Assembly (NCBI RefSeq): GCF_000497445.1
Contig: NZ_CM002285.1
Span: forward strand, 1,327,676-1,391,404
DNA: 63,729 nt
Direction: 5' to 3'
From: Streptomyces roseochromogenus subsp. oscitans DS 12.976
GTDB lineage: Bacteria; Actinomycetota; Actinomycetes; Streptomycetales; Streptomycetaceae
The position numbers were made by a program, and so were the translations under genes. Each line of letters starts with the position of its first letter. Positions within the stretch are counted from its first letter, which is position 1. Below, one piece after another: positions 1-9,698 of the stretch. The notes under the pieces are model-generated. The model was not told the DNA's origin. It worked only from the letters and a program-made list of their open reading frames with translations, and did no database searches.

Positions 1-1
1 G

Positions 2-145
2 GCACGGGACGCGGACCGCCCGCACGGGATGGACCTGCCGGGGCTCTCCCGCTGGGCGCGGGAGCTGGCGGACCGGGTGGCGGACGGCTCCGGCCCGGTG
101 GACGCACGCACCGAGGCGCCTCGGCTCGGCGGACGCGGGGCCTGA
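2..145 (+). CDS. C-terminal end of an unidentified protein (cut by window edge)
   Basis: An open frame enters from the left edge and stops at TGA 143-145, giving about 47 residues. The tail is charged, with a helical stretch around WARELADRVADG followed by a Pro/Gly/Arg-rich end. Third-position GC bias agrees with coding in this frame. No domain can be recognised from so short a piece. It lies about 70 bp upstream of cobF on the same strand, so it could belong to a cobalamin or neighbouring operon, but nothing in the sequence shows that. Confidence 0.5.
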   Translation, partial: ARDADRPHGMDLPGLSRWARELADRVADGSGPVDARTEAPRLGGRGA

Positions 146-213
146 ACCGACCACAACCTGCCGTCTGTAGAGGCGATGGACGCGGTGCCAGTGGCATGCG
201 GCAGACTCGGGGT

Positions 214-987
214 GTGCGAAAGATTCATGTCATCGGTATCGGCGCGGGCGACCCCGAGCAGCTGACCCTGCAGGCCGTCCGGGCGCTGCGGAGCACGGAC
301 GTGTTCTTCCTGCTCGACAAGGGCGAGGTGAAAAGCGATCTCACGCAGCTCCGCCGGGACATGGTGGACGCGCATCTGCCCGAGGGGTCGTACCGAGTGG
401 TGGAGGCCCGTGATCCGGAGCGGGACCGCAAGGCGGGCGGGCCGGCGTACTCCCCGGCCGTGGAGGACTGGCGCAGCGCCCGCGCCGGGATCTACGAGCG
501 GCTGATCGCCGAGGAGCTGGGCGAGGACGGCACCGGCGCCTTCCTGGTGTGGGGCGATCCCGCGTTGTACGACAGCACGCTCGGGATTCTGGAGGAGGTG
601 CTGGCGCGCGGCACGGTGGCGTTCGAGTACGACGTCATACCTGGCGTCAGCAGCGTCTCCACGCTGGTCGCCCGGCATCGCACGGGCCTGAACCGGGTGG
701 CCCGGCCGGTGCAGATCACCACCGGGCGGCGGCTGGCCGAGGGCTTCCCCGAGGGCGTGGACGACGTGGTCGTGATGCTGGACGCGCACCAGACGTTCCG
801 GCAGTACGCGGGGGACGACATCGACATCTACTGGGGCGCGTACCTCGGCACCCCGGACGAGATCCTGGTCTCCGGCCCGATCGCCGAGGCCGGTCCGCGC
901 ATCGAGCGGGTGCGGGCCGAGGCCCGCGAGCGCAAGGGCTGGATCATGGACACGTATCTGCTGCGCAGAAATCCCGGGGATCAGTAG
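214..987 (+). CDS. cobF: Precorrin-6A synthase (deacetylating) CobF
   Basis: SAM-dependent methyltransferase of the aerobic cobalamin pathway, converting precorrin-5 to precorrin-6A with release of acetate; cytosolic. The N-terminus IHVIGIGAGDPEQLTLQAVR is the glycine-rich start of the tetrapyrrole methylase fold. It is followed by the CobF-like LLDKGEVKSDLTQLRRD, the central WGDPALYDSTLGILEE motif, and VIPGVSSVSTLVARH. I chose GTG 214 (257 aa) because family members begin right at this motif; ATG 196 in the same frame would add six residues. No strong Shine-Dalgarno sequence marks either start. cobK lies 0.5 kb downstream on the other strand, which supports the cobalamin assignment. Confidence 0.93.
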   Translation: MRKIHVIGIGAGDPEQLTLQAVRALRSTDVFFLLDKGEVKSDLTQLRRDMVDAHLPEGSYRVVEARDPERDRKAGGPAYSPAVEDWRSARAGIYERLIAEELGEDGTGAFLVWGDPALYDSTLGILEEVLARGTVAFEYDVIPGVSSVSTLVARHRTGLNRVARPVQITTGRRLAEGFPEGVDDVVVMLDAHQTFRQYAGDDIDIYWGAYLGTPDEILVSGPIAEAGPRIERVRAEARERKGWIMDTYLLRRNPGDQ

Positions 988-1034
988 GGGGTGGCACTCG
1001 GGCGGCCCGCCGCCGCACCGCCGGCGCGGCGCAC

Positions 1035-1372
1035 ATGTCCTGGGTGGTCACCTCGTATCCGCTCGCGGAGACCGTCGCGACCGCGCTGGTCGGCAGGTTC
1101 GGCGACCGGTTTCGGCCGCGAGGTGGTCTTCCAGGCCTCGGCGATCGTGTTCATCACCGGCTCGTCCGGCGGTGCAGGGCACGGCCGAGCTGATCGGCAC
1201 GGCGTGGGACACCTGGCTGATGAGCCGGGTGCAGCGGGACATCGGCCGGCCGGCGGGGCCCGACCTCGGCGCGGCCGTCGACTCGGTCGCCAAGCGCCTC
1301 CTGGTGGAGGACCTCAGCAACGGCCTGGGCCAGCGGGCCACTTCAGCGGAGCCGGGGCCGAGCGCCGCGTAG
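1035..1372 (+). pseudogene. Decayed MFS (DHA2/EmrB-like) transporter fragment
   Basis: From ATG 1035 the translation reads WVVTSYPLAETVATALVGR followed by FGDRF. An extra T near 1109 then shifts the frame, and the adjacent frame continues REVVFQASAIVFITGS. Joined, this matches the TM1-TM2 region of EmrB/QacA-type 14-TM drug exporters, with the loop motif GRFGDRFGRE. The match ends abruptly near 1165. A third frame (about 1172-1372) gives roughly 65 non-membrane residues ending at TAG that I cannot identify and that may come from another gene. The piece sits between cobF and cobK, transcribed towards cobK. It is a remnant with no plausible function. Confidence 0.6.
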
Positions 1373-1455
1373 GAAACCGGGTGAGCCGGGTGCGGGGCGC
1401 GCCGTTCGTACTCAGGGTCGTACTCAGAGCCACGTCCGCTTCCCCCCGTCCGTCC

Positions 1456-2202
1456 TCACGCCGGGCTGAGGCCGAGTCGCTCCAGCACCCCCGCCACGTC
1501 AGGCACCGCCGTCACACCGGGCGGCAGTGGAGGGCGGCGTACGACGACGACGGGCAGCCCGAGTTCCCGCGCGGCGGTCAGTTTTGCGGCCGTGGCCTCA
1601 CCGCCGCTGTCCTTGGTCACCAGCACCTCGATGCGGTGTGTGCGCAGCAGTTCCGTCTCGGCGGCGACGGTGAACGGGCCGCGCGCCAGGACCAGTTCGG
1701 TGTGCGGCGGCAGCGGCGGCTCGGGGGGCTCCACCGAGCGGACCACGAAGTGCAGGTCGGTCAGATGGGCGAAGGTGGCCAGGCCCAAGCGCCCGGTGCT
1801 GAGGAACACCCGGTGGCCGACAGCGGGCAGCGTCTCGGCGGCCTCGGCCAGGGACGGGACGTCGTGCCAGCGGTCGCCGGGACCCGGCCGCCAGCCGGGG
1901 CGGCGCAGTACCACCGCCGGCACTCCGGTGGCCGCCGCCGCGTGAGCGGCATGCGCCGTGATCGCCTCGGCGAAGGGGTGGGTGGCGTCGACCAGCGCGT
2001 CCACCTGGTGGGTGCGCAACCAGTCGGCCAGCCCCTCCGCGCCGCCGAAGCCGCCGATCCGCACCTCGCCCGCCACCGCTCCCGGCCGCGCGACCCGCCC
2101 GGCCAAGGACGTGGTGACCCGGATCCCGGGCCGGGCGGCCAGGCCGGTGGCGAGGCGGCGGGCCTCGGTGGTGCCGCCGAGGATCAGGACGTGCGCGGGC
2201 AT
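1456..2202 (-). CDS. cobK: Precorrin-6A reductase CobK
   Basis: NADPH-dependent reductase converting precorrin-6A to precorrin-6B in aerobic cobalamin synthesis, 248 aa. The N-terminus HVLILGGTTEARRLATGLA is the CobK/CbiJ hallmark. It is followed by VDATHPFAEAITAHAAHAA, the FLSTGRLGLATF segment, and the C-terminal VTKDSGGEATAAKLTAAREL, which is strongly conserved in the family. The ATG at 2202 gives the standard N-terminus; longer in-frame extensions upstream run antisense into the divergent HAD gene and are not credible. It is convergent with the decayed MFS remnant, with cobF just beyond. Confidence 0.95.
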   Translation of the reverse strand: MPAHVLILGGTTEARRLATGLAARPGIRVTTSLAGRVARPGAVAGEVRIGGFGGAEGLADWLRTHQVDALVDATHPFAEAITAHAAHAAAATGVPAVVLRRPGWRPGPGDRWHDVPSLAEAAETLPAVGHRVFLSTGRLGLATFAHLTDLHFVVRSVEPPEPPLPPHTELVLARGPFTVAAETELLRTHRIEVLVTKDSGGEATAAKLTAARELGLPVVVVRRPPLPPGVTAVPDVAGVLERLGLSPA

Positions 2203-2263
2203 AGGGGTGAGCCTACGAGGTCGTACGGGACGGTCCGGTGTCCGGGTCGCTACGGTCGATGTC

Positions 2264-3061
2264 ATGGAGGTCTCGGAATCCGTGCGTGCCGTCCTGATCG
2301 ACATCGACGGTGTCCTCACCGTCTCCTGGCAGCCCCTGCCGGGTGCCGTGGCGGCACTGCGCCGGATCCGCGCGGCCGGGCTCGGCGTGGTACTGGTGAC
2401 CAACACGACGTCCCGGACCCGGGCGTCGATCGCCGAGACGCTGGGCGCCGCGGGTTTCGGCGTGGACGCCGAGGACGTCCTCACCGCGCCCTCCGCCACC
2501 GCCGCCCATCTGGCCGAGCACTTCCCGGGCGCCCGTTGCGCGCTGCTCAACAGCGGAGACATCGCGGCGGATCTCGGCGAGGTCACCCTGGTCGAGGACG
2601 ATCCGGAGGTGGTCGTGTTCGGCGGCGCCGGGCCGGAGTTCGACTACGCGGCGCTCGACCGGGCGTTCGGCTGGCTCCAGCGGGGCGCGCGGTTGATCGC
2701 CATGCACCGCAATCTGTACTGGCGCACCGACGCCGGGCTGCGCCTGGACACGGGTGCGTTTCTGCTCGGGCTGGAGCGGGCGGCGCGGGTCGAGGCCGAG
2801 GTCACGGGCAAGCCGTCCCGAGCCTTCTTCGCAGCGGCGCTGGCCCGGCTGGGGGTGGGCCCGGAGCAGGCGCTGATGGTGGGCGACGACGTGGAGTCGG
2901 ACGTGCTGGCGGCGCAACGGGCCGGGCTGACCGGGGTGCTGGTGCGGACGGGAAAGTTCCAGCAGGAGACGCTGGACGGGGCGAGCGGCACCCCCGATCA
3001 CGTGCTGGACTCGTTCGCGGACCTCCCGGCGCTGCTGGGGCTGTCGTCACCCGCGGACTAG
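2264..3061 (+). CDS. HAD-superfamily (class IIA, LHPP/NagD-like) phosphatase
   Basis: 265-residue cytosolic HAD hydrolase. Motif I is LIDIDGVLTVSW (nucleophile Asp and acid Asp). Motif II is VVLVTNTTSRTRAS, the Lys of motif III lies in VTGKPSRAFF, and motif IV is MVGDDVESDVLAAQ. The class IIA cap between motifs II and III and the order of motifs resemble LHPP (phospholysine/phosphohistidine pyrophosphate phosphatase) and NagD. The true substrate is unknown. The start at ATG 2264 leaves a 61-bp divergent gap to cobK. The stop overlaps by 4 bp the stop of the convergent TauE-type permease. Confidence 0.85.
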   Translation: MEVSESVRAVLIDIDGVLTVSWQPLPGAVAALRRIRAAGLGVVLVTNTTSRTRASIAETLGAAGFGVDAEDVLTAPSATAAHLAEHFPGARCALLNSGDIAADLGEVTLVEDDPEVVVFGGAGPEFDYAALDRAFGWLQRGARLIAMHRNLYWRTDAGLRLDTGAFLLGLERAARVEAEVTGKPSRAFFAAALARLGVGPEQALMVGDDVESDVLAAQRAGLTGVLVRTGKFQQETLDGASGTPDHVLDSFADLPALLGLSSPAD

Positions 3062-3831
3062 CGCAGCAGCAACTGCGCTCCGCCCACGATCGTCGCCGCG
3101 ATCACGAGTTGTTCGAAGAGCCGCTGGTTGATCCTGTGCACAGCCCATTTGCCGAACAACGCTCCAGGCGCGACAAACACCGCGAGGGCCGCGTCCAGGA
3201 GCAGCGAGCGTCCGTCGATCAGGCCGAGGCCCGCGCTGAACGGCACCTTGGACAGGTTCACGATCAGGAAGAAGAAAGCGGAGGTGCCGAGGAAGCCCAG
3301 CTTCCGGAAGCCGGCGGAGAGCAGGTACATCGACATCACCGGGCCGCCCGCGTTGGCGACCATCGTGGTGAAACCGCCGAGCACGCCGTACGAGCGGGCC
3401 TTGGCGCGGCCAGCCCGGGTGGTGACCGAGTCCGGCGCGTCCTCGGTGTCGGCTCTGCGCCGCCGCCACACCGTGACTCCGGCCATCAGCAGCAGGATCG
3501 CGCCGATCGAGGTCCGTACGATCCCGTCGTCGGCCCACATCAGGAAGAGCGTGCCCACCACGACACCCGCCGCGACGGCCGGGAACAGCCGCCACAGGGT
3601 GGGCCAGTGGGCGTGCCGCCGGTAGGTGAGGACGGCGAGCACGTCGCCGGCGATCAGGACGGGCAGCAGCACGCCGGTGGAGGCGCGGGCCGGAAGGACG
3701 GCCGCGAAGATCGCGAGACTCACCGTGTTGGCCCCGCTCACCGCGGTCTTGGAGAAGCCGACGAGCAGGGCCGCGAAGGCGAGCGCGGCGAACTCCCAGC
3801 CGGATATGTGCCAGAGCGTCATCGTGTTCAT
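3058..3831 (-). CDS. TauE/SafE-family sulfite/organic anion exporter
   Basis: Integral membrane protein of about 257 residues with roughly eight predicted hydrophobic segments in two halves. The first half begins with ALLVGFSKTAVSGANTVSLA and the second repeats the theme as LGGFTTMVANAGGPVMSMYL, the paired signature of the TauE/SafE (DUF81) family. Members export sulfite, sulfoacetate or related anions; the substrate here cannot be read from sequence. Start MNTMTLWH at 3831 is preferred; an in-frame ATG at 3858 would add nine polar residues. The gene is convergent with the HAD gene, with stop codons overlapping. Confidence 0.85.
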   Translation of the reverse strand: MNTMTLWHISGWEFAALAFAALLVGFSKTAVSGANTVSLAIFAAVLPARASTGVLLPVLIAGDVLAVLTYRRHAHWPTLWRLFPAVAAGVVVGTLFLMWADDGIVRTSIGAILLLMAGVTVWRRRRADTEDAPDSVTTRAGRAKARSYGVLGGFTTMVANAGGPVMSMYLLSAGFRKLGFLGTSAFFFLIVNLSKVPFSAGLGLIDGRSLLLDAALAVFVAPGALFGKWAVHRINQRLFEQLVIAATIVGGAQLLLR

Positions 3832-3903
3832 GCGGGGACCGATGCTATGTCCTGACAACCCTCCGGCGTAAGGACCGTCTCGCCAGGTGACCCCTGCCGA
3901 CGG

Positions 3904-5430
3904 CTATGCCGGATCCGCCCGCTTCTCCACGTACTTCGCCCGGAGTTCCCGCTTCAGCACCTTCATGCTGGGGCCCAGCGGCAGCGCGTCCGCGAACTCC
4001 ACGCGCCGCGGGTACTTGTGCCGGCCCAGGTGTCCCTTGGACCACTCGGTGATCGCGGCGGCGTCGGGGGCTGTACCGGATGCCGGTACGACGACGGCGC
4101 AGACCTCCTCGCCGTGCAGCTCGTCGGGCAGGCCGATGACCGCGACCTGGGCGATCGAGGGGTGGCGCAGCAGGACCTCCTCGATCTCCCTCGGGTACAC
4201 GTTGTAGCCGCCGCGGATGATGACGTCCTTCTTGCGGTCGACGATCCTGAGGAAACCGTCGTCGTCCTTGGTGCCGAGGTCGCCGGTGCGGAACCAGCCG
4301 TCGACGAGGGCCTCGGCGGTGGCCTCGGGCCGGCCGAGGTAGCCGGAGAAGACGTTGTGGCCGCGGATGACGACCTCGCCCAGCTCGCCGGGCGGCAGCA
4401 GCTCGATACGGCTCTCCGCCTCGGCGCGGGCGATCTCCACGTCGACACCCCACAGCGGGTGGCCGATGGTGCCGGGCTTCGTGCCGAACAGCGGCTGGTT
4501 GACGGTGGCGGTCGGCGAGGTCTCCGACAGCCCGTAGCCCTCGTAGACCTTCGCCCCGAACGCCTCCTCGAACCGTTCCAGTACGGCCACCGGAAGCGAA
4601 GCCCCTCCCGAGACGCACACGCGCAGGTCGGGCAGCGTGGCTGCCTGCGGCGCCGCGGCCGCGAGGGCGACGTACATGGTCGGCACGCCGTGGAAGGTGT
4701 TCACTCCCTCCTTCACCATCAGCTCGATGGCGCGGGCCGCGTCGAAGCGGGGCAGCAGCACGAGCGTGGCGCCCGCCCGCCAGGTGGAGTTGAGCGACAC
4801 CGTCTGGCCGAAGGCGTGGAAGAGCGGCAGCGCGCCGAGAGCGATGTCGTCGGCGCGGATGTCGTTGGCGTCGAAGGCGTTGACTGTCGCGTTCATCACG
4901 ATGTTGAAGTGGCTGAGGACCGCGCCCTTCGGCACGCCGGTGGTGCCGCTCGTGTAGAAGATCACCGCCGGGTCGTCGGCGCCACGGGTGACGTACGACG
5001 GCAGCGGCTCGGCGCCCGCGGCGAGCTCGGTGAACTCCTCGCCCAAGGTGACCACTTGGATCCCGAGGGCCTCGGCGGCTGCCCGCCCGGTCTCGGCCTG
5101 GGCGGGGTGCACGAGCAGCAGCGTCGCCCCGCTGTCCTTCAGCACATGCTCGACCTCACCGGCTGACAGCAGCAGATGCACGGGGACGACGACTCCGCCG
5201 GCCGCGGCGACGGCGAAGTACGCGACGGGGAACTCGGCGGTGTTGGGCGCCATGAGGGCGACCCGGTCGCCCGGCCGTACGCCGAGGCCGCTGAGCGCGC
5301 CCGCCCGGGCCAGGGCCCGCCGCCAGACCTCGCCGAAGGTCAGCCGCAGCTCGCCCTCGACCAGCGCGGTCTTGCCGGGACGGCGCCGGGCGTTCTCGGC
5401 GAGGATGGCGGCTACGGACAGGGTTGCCAT
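3904..5430 (-). CDS. Long-chain fatty acid--CoA ligase (AMP-binding, FadD-like)
   Basis: 508-residue ANL-superfamily adenylating enzyme activating a carboxylic acid as the acyl-AMP and then acyl-CoA. Visible motifs are the P-loop-like FYTSGTTGVPKGAVLSH (residues ~160-176), YEGYGLSETSP, the TGDLG hinge region, and the C-terminal DRKKDVIIRGGYNVYP with the conserved Arg/Gly. The catalytic Lys is near the end in PSMKVLKRELRAKY. The length suits bacterial medium/long-chain ligases. The downstream neighbour of the thiolase on the same strand, about 90 bp away, suggests a fatty-acid or aromatic-acid beta-oxidation unit. The substrate chain length is not readable. Confidence 0.88.
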   Translation of the reverse strand: MATLSVAAILAENARRRPGKTALVEGELRLTFGEVWRRALARAGALSGLGVRPGDRVALMAPNTAEFPVAYFAVAAAGGVVVPVHLLLSAGEVEHVLKDSGATLLLVHPAQAETGRAAAEALGIQVVTLGEEFTELAAGAEPLPSYVTRGADDPAVIFYTSGTTGVPKGAVLSHFNIVMNATVNAFDANDIRADDIALGALPLFHAFGQTVSLNSTWRAGATLVLLPRFDAARAIELMVKEGVNTFHGVPTMYVALAAAAPQAATLPDLRVCVSGGASLPVAVLERFEEAFGAKVYEGYGLSETSPTATVNQPLFGTKPGTIGHPLWGVDVEIARAEAESRIELLPPGELGEVVIRGHNVFSGYLGRPEATAEALVDGWFRTGDLGTKDDDGFLRIVDRKKDVIIRGGYNVYPREIEEVLLRHPSIAQVAVIGLPDELHGEEVCAVVVPASGTAPDAAAITEWSKGHLGRHKYPRRVEFADALPLGPSMKVLKRELRAKYVEKRADPA

Positions 5431-5519
5431 GGACCAGTACTCCTTGCTGCGGCTCGTGTGTCGAATTCCCTCACGGGAAGCCCCCGTTCTCCCTCGCGGG
5501 AAGCCCCATCGGCGTTGTG

Positions 5520-6707
<1,188 letters not shown>

Positions 6708-6786
6708 GGCTTCGACTCCTGACCTACGACTGATCCGCGACGCTTGATCCACGACGTTGTCGATCAGCGGACCACACGGGACACTT

Positions 6787-6803
6787 AATTAGCACTGCTA
6801 GTT
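6787..6803. promoter_or_regulatory. Palindromic operator between thiolase and hydrolase
   Basis: AATTAGCACTGCTAGTT is an inverted repeat with seven of eight matching pairs around a central C. It sits in the 168-bp divergent region, about 80 bp from each start, in locally AT-rich DNA. TATAGA at about 6810 could be a -10 element for the rightward hydrolase gene. A TetR-type lipid regulator is a reasonable guess for the ligand-responsive protein; no such regulator gene is adjacent. Confidence 0.45.
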
Positions 6804-6875
6804 TTGGACTATAGACCCCGGACCGGCCCACTGGGAAGATCCCCCCGGAGCCACGCCGAGTCAGCCGGAGGAGAC

Positions 6876-7685
6876 ATGCCCCACGTCCGCGAGCACACCC
6901 TCGACGGCACCCACGGCCCGATCGCCGTACGCGAGTGGCCGCACCCGGCACCGAGGTACCTCGCCCTGATGGTGCACGGGTACGGCGAGCACGCGGGCCG
7001 GTACGACGAGCTGGCCGCCGTCCTCACCGGGCACGGGGCGGCCGTGTACGGGCCGGACCATGTCGGGCACGGCAGGTCGGCCGGGGAGCGGGCGCTGATC
7101 GAGGACTTCGAGGACGTGGTCACCGACGTGCACGGCGTGGCGGAGCTGGCCCGGTCCGCACACCCCGGCCCGCCTCTGGTCCTGCTCGGTCACTCCATGG
7201 GCGGACTGATCTCGGCCCGCTACGCCCAGCGGTACGGCGAAGAGCTGAGCGCGCTGATCCTGTCCGGGCCGGTGATCGGAGCCTGGGAGCTGCCGGGGCG
7301 GCTGCTGGCCCTTCCGGAGATCCCGGACACGCCGGTCAGCCCGGCCGCGCTCTCCCGGGACCCGGCCGTCGGCGCCGCCTACGCCGCCGATCCGCTGGTG
7401 TGGCACGGGCCGATGAAGCGGCCGACGGTGGAGGCGTTCGCACGGACCCTGGAGACCGTCGCCCAGGGCGGTGACGTCGGATCGCTGCCGTTGCTGTGGC
7501 TGCACGGGGACGACGACCGGCTGGTGCCGCTGCCCGGCAGCCGGGTCGGCGTGGAGCGGCTGGCCGGCGGCCGGCTGACCGAGCGGATCTTCGCCGGGGC
7601 GCGGCACGAAGTGTTCCACGAGACGGACAAGAAGGAGGCCTTCGCGGAGGTGGTCCGCTTCCTGGACCGTACGCTGCTCCGCTGA
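6876..7685 (+). CDS. Alpha/beta hydrolase, monoacylglycerol-lipase-like
   Basis: 269-residue cytosolic serine hydrolase. The oxyanion motif is VHGYGEHAGRYDELA, the nucleophile elbow is LLGHSMGGLISARYA, the catalytic Asp is probably in WLHGDDDRLVP, and the His is in ARHEVFHE. This is the order and spacing of the monoglyceride lipase/lysophospholipase (Hydrolase_4) group. ATG 6876 follows GGAGGAG at ideal distance. Divergent from the thiolase and sharing its control region, it probably releases fatty acids that feed the thiolase and ligase. That link is inferred from position only. Confidence 0.85.
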   Translation: MPHVREHTLDGTHGPIAVREWPHPAPRYLALMVHGYGEHAGRYDELAAVLTGHGAAVYGPDHVGHGRSAGERALIEDFEDVVTDVHGVAELARSAHPGPPLVLLGHSMGGLISARYAQRYGEELSALILSGPVIGAWELPGRLLALPEIPDTPVSPAALSRDPAVGAAYAADPLVWHGPMKRPTVEAFARTLETVAQGGDVGSLPLLWLHGDDDRLVPLPGSRVGVERLAGGRLTERIFAGARHEVFHETDKKEAFAEVVRFLDRTLLR

Positions 7686-7827
7686 CCGGCACCGCCAACC
7701 GGCGTTCCCGGCGGCCGTGTTGAGGCCCGAAGCACGCGCCCTGCGCCACGCGGCATGATCGTGTCGGACTGCTGCCCGCACTACCCGGCGTGACGGCGCC
7801 GGGACCGGCCGGGCGGAGGAGCAGCAC

Positions 7828-8035
7828 GTGACGGGGACCGAGCCGACCGCACCGCCCATCGACACCACCAGGCCGCATCCGGCCCGGGTGTACGACTGGT
7901 TCCTCGGCGGCAAGGACAACTACCCGGTCGACGAGGAGCTGGGCCGCCGGATCATGGCGGTCGGCCGGTTCGGCGACGGCCGCGAGATCGCCGACCGGCC
8001 GGTGATCGGCGACGGCATCGGCTCCGGGTCCGGTG
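7828..8035 (+). pseudogene. Truncated DUF574 (SAV2177-type) SAM-dependent methyltransferase
   Basis: From GTG 7828 the frame encodes PHPARVYDWFLGGKDNYPVD, the start of the DUF574 methyltransferase family, about 45 recognisable residues. The family then continues with a Rossmann core (FLDIGTGLPT in the intact copy at 9699) that is absent here. Instead the frame runs into DNA that, on the opposite strand, encodes a histidine-kinase fragment, and it stops at 8115. The intact paralogue lies 1.9 kb downstream. The gene was probably cut by the rearrangement that also truncated the kinase. It should be non-functional. Confidence 0.75.
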
Positions 8036-8037
8036 TC

Positions 8038-8066
8038 GCGCAGTACACCCAGCGCGCAGTACACCC
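8038..8066. repeat. 13-bp direct repeat at pseudogene junction
   Basis: GCGCAGTACACCC occurs at 8038-8050 and again at 8054-8066 (period 16). On the minus strand the second copy encodes the GVLR end of the kinase dimerisation domain, so the first copy is a local duplication. It lies exactly where the kinase fragment meets the methyltransferase fragment and may mark the rearrangement endpoint. Confidence 0.6.
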
Positions 8067-8606
8067 GCCGCGCGGCGCATCGACGCCGGCGCCTCGGTCG
8101 CCGCCCGCTCGATAGCGGCGAGGACGGGGGCCAGGTCCCCGGGCCGGTCGGCCGCCGTCAGGCGGGCCGCCTGCGTCTGCACCAGGATCCCGGTGACATG
8201 GTGGGCGACGACGTCGTCCAGGTCGGCGGCGATGGCCGGGCGCTCGGCGCGACGGGTCTCACCGACGGCGACCGCGCGCCGGTGGTCCAGCGAGCGCAGA
8301 CAGCCCGCGAGCCCCGCGACGACACCGATCAGGAACAGCCCGACCGCGATGAGGCCGAACGTGTCGTCCGGCACGGGCCGGGCCATCCGCGAGCCGCCCA
8401 GCGCGGCCGGGCGGTGCCGTACGGCGACGAACCCCAGGCACAGCAGGGCGAGGACCTCGCCGGGCCCGAAGGGAGCGGACGGACCGGCGGGCGAGCAGCG
8501 TGGGTACGGCGGTGCGGAGCTCCGGGCCGAGCCACGACGGCCGCCGGGCGGCCGGCCACAGCACGGGCGCGAGGGCGACGGCCGGCACGATGGTCACCGG
8601 GCACAC
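8038..8606 (-). pseudogene. Truncated, frameshifted two-component sensor histidine kinase
   Basis: Reading leftwards from ATG 8606: an N-terminal membrane segment, then a frameshift near 8475-8490. The adjacent frame continues GEVLALLCLGFVAVRHRP, another membrane segment (LIAVGLFLIGVVAGLAG), and the dimerisation helix IAADLDDVVAHHVTGILVQ ... ASMRRAAGVLR. This is the NarL-type kinase DHp domain, but the phospho-acceptor normally read as LHD is LDD, so the His is gone. The HATPase domain is missing: similarity ends at a tandem duplication (8038-8066) against the DUF574 remnant. Frameshift, lost His and missing ATPase domain agree on a dead gene. Confidence 0.7.
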
Positions 8607-8669
8607 ATCGCGTCCCCCGCTTCCGGTGGAGAGGACGTCGGGGAACCAGCTCCCGCCCCGACCGGTGAG

Positions 8670-9524
8670 TCACAGGCCGAGGACGCGGGAGATGGTCCGC
8701 AGTACGCCGTTCTCGTTGTTGGACGGGGCGAGATGACGGGCGCGGCGGACGACCTCGGGATGGGCGTTCGCCATGGCGAAGGACCATTCGGCGGCGTCGA
8801 GCATCTCCAGGTCGTTGAGGTAGTCGCCGAAGACCATCGTCTGCGCCGGAGTGATGCCGAGTGCCCGCTGCAGGCCGCGCAGGGCGGTGCCCTTGTTGGC
8901 GGTGCGGTTCATGACGTCCACCCAGTGCTCGCCGGAGACGACGACCTGGTGGGTGGCGGCGAAGGGTGCGAGGGCTGGGGCGGTGGAGTGCTCGGCGGGC
9001 CCGAAGTCGAACAGCGCGACCTTGATCACGTCGTCGTCGACGGCGGTGACGTCCTCGACGACCCGGTGCTCGACGTAGTACTTGCGCACCTCCGCCAGGA
9101 ACGCCTCGTCGGTCCGCTCGACGTACGCCGACCGCTTGCCGCACACCACGGCGCCGGCGTCCACGCCGCCCGCGACCAGCCGTCGTACCGTACGGGCTAT
9201 CCCGCCGGCCACGGACGGTTCGAGTATGTCGGAGCTCAGCTCCACGCCGTCGCGGACCACGTACGTGCCGTTCTCCGCGATGAACACCATGCCATCGGCG
9301 ACGTCCGCGAACTGCCGGGCCAGCGTGGCGTACTGGCGGCCGCTCGCCGGGCTGAACAGCACCCCGCGCCGGCGCAGTTCGGCGAGCATCGGCCACAGCC
9401 CGTCGGGGATCCGCTTGCTGTCGTCCAGCAGGGTGCCGTCCATGTCGGTGACGATCAGCCGGATGTCGGCGGGGCCGGCGGGCAGGCCGGGGAGGTCCAG
9501 GAGGGGCGTGGGCGTGGCGGGCAT
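8670..9524 (-). CDS. HAD-superfamily Cof-type phosphatase
   Basis: 284-residue HAD class IIB (Cof) hydrolase. Motif I is LIVTDMDGTLLDDSKRI, motif II lies in FSPASGRQYATL, NRTANKGTALRGLQ holds the motif III Lys, and TMVFGDYLNDLEMLDAAEW is motif IV. Cof-type enzymes dephosphorylate sugar phosphates, flavin or pyridoxal phosphates; the substrate here is not readable. The short N-terminal extension before motif I is proline-rich. It faces the intact DUF574 methyltransferase divergently across 174 bp, and its 3' end abuts the kinase pseudogene. Confidence 0.88.
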   Translation of the reverse strand: MPATPTPLLDLPGLPAGPADIRLIVTDMDGTLLDDSKRIPDGLWPMLAELRRRGVLFSPASGRQYATLARQFADVADGMVFIAENGTYVVRDGVELSSDILEPSVAGGIARTVRRLVAGGVDAGAVVCGKRSAYVERTDEAFLAEVRKYYVEHRVVEDVTAVDDDVIKVALFDFGPAEHSTAPALAPFAATHQVVVSGEHWVDVMNRTANKGTALRGLQRALGITPAQTMVFGDYLNDLEMLDAAEWSFAMANAHPEVVRRARHLAPSNNENGVLRTISRVLGL

Positions 9525-9698
9525 GTCCTGCTTCCGGCCGGGGACGGCGTACCGGTCCAGTGTTCCTTATGCGCCGAGGCGTGCGGCGAGGTGTCCCGGA
9601 GCCGCCCCGAACCGCCCACGGTGCGCGTTTCCCGGGACAGCGCGATCAACGGGCGGCACAATGACGGCGGAGGACCGCAACCGGAGAAGGGCGGCGAC

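Noticed and set aside
146..213. Cobalamin riboswitch upstream of cobF
   Set aside because: No B12-box or long structured leader in the available 68 bp.
991..3855. Long plus-strand open frame of about 954 codons
   Set aside because: It runs antisense to cobK and TauE and out of frame with the HAD gene; composition is Arg/Gly/Pro-rich shadow sequence typical of GC-rich DNA.
8193..9690. Upstream part of a long frame leading into the DUF574 gene
   Set aside because: Antisense to the HAD gene; the methyltransferase starts at GTG 9699 with a ribosome site.
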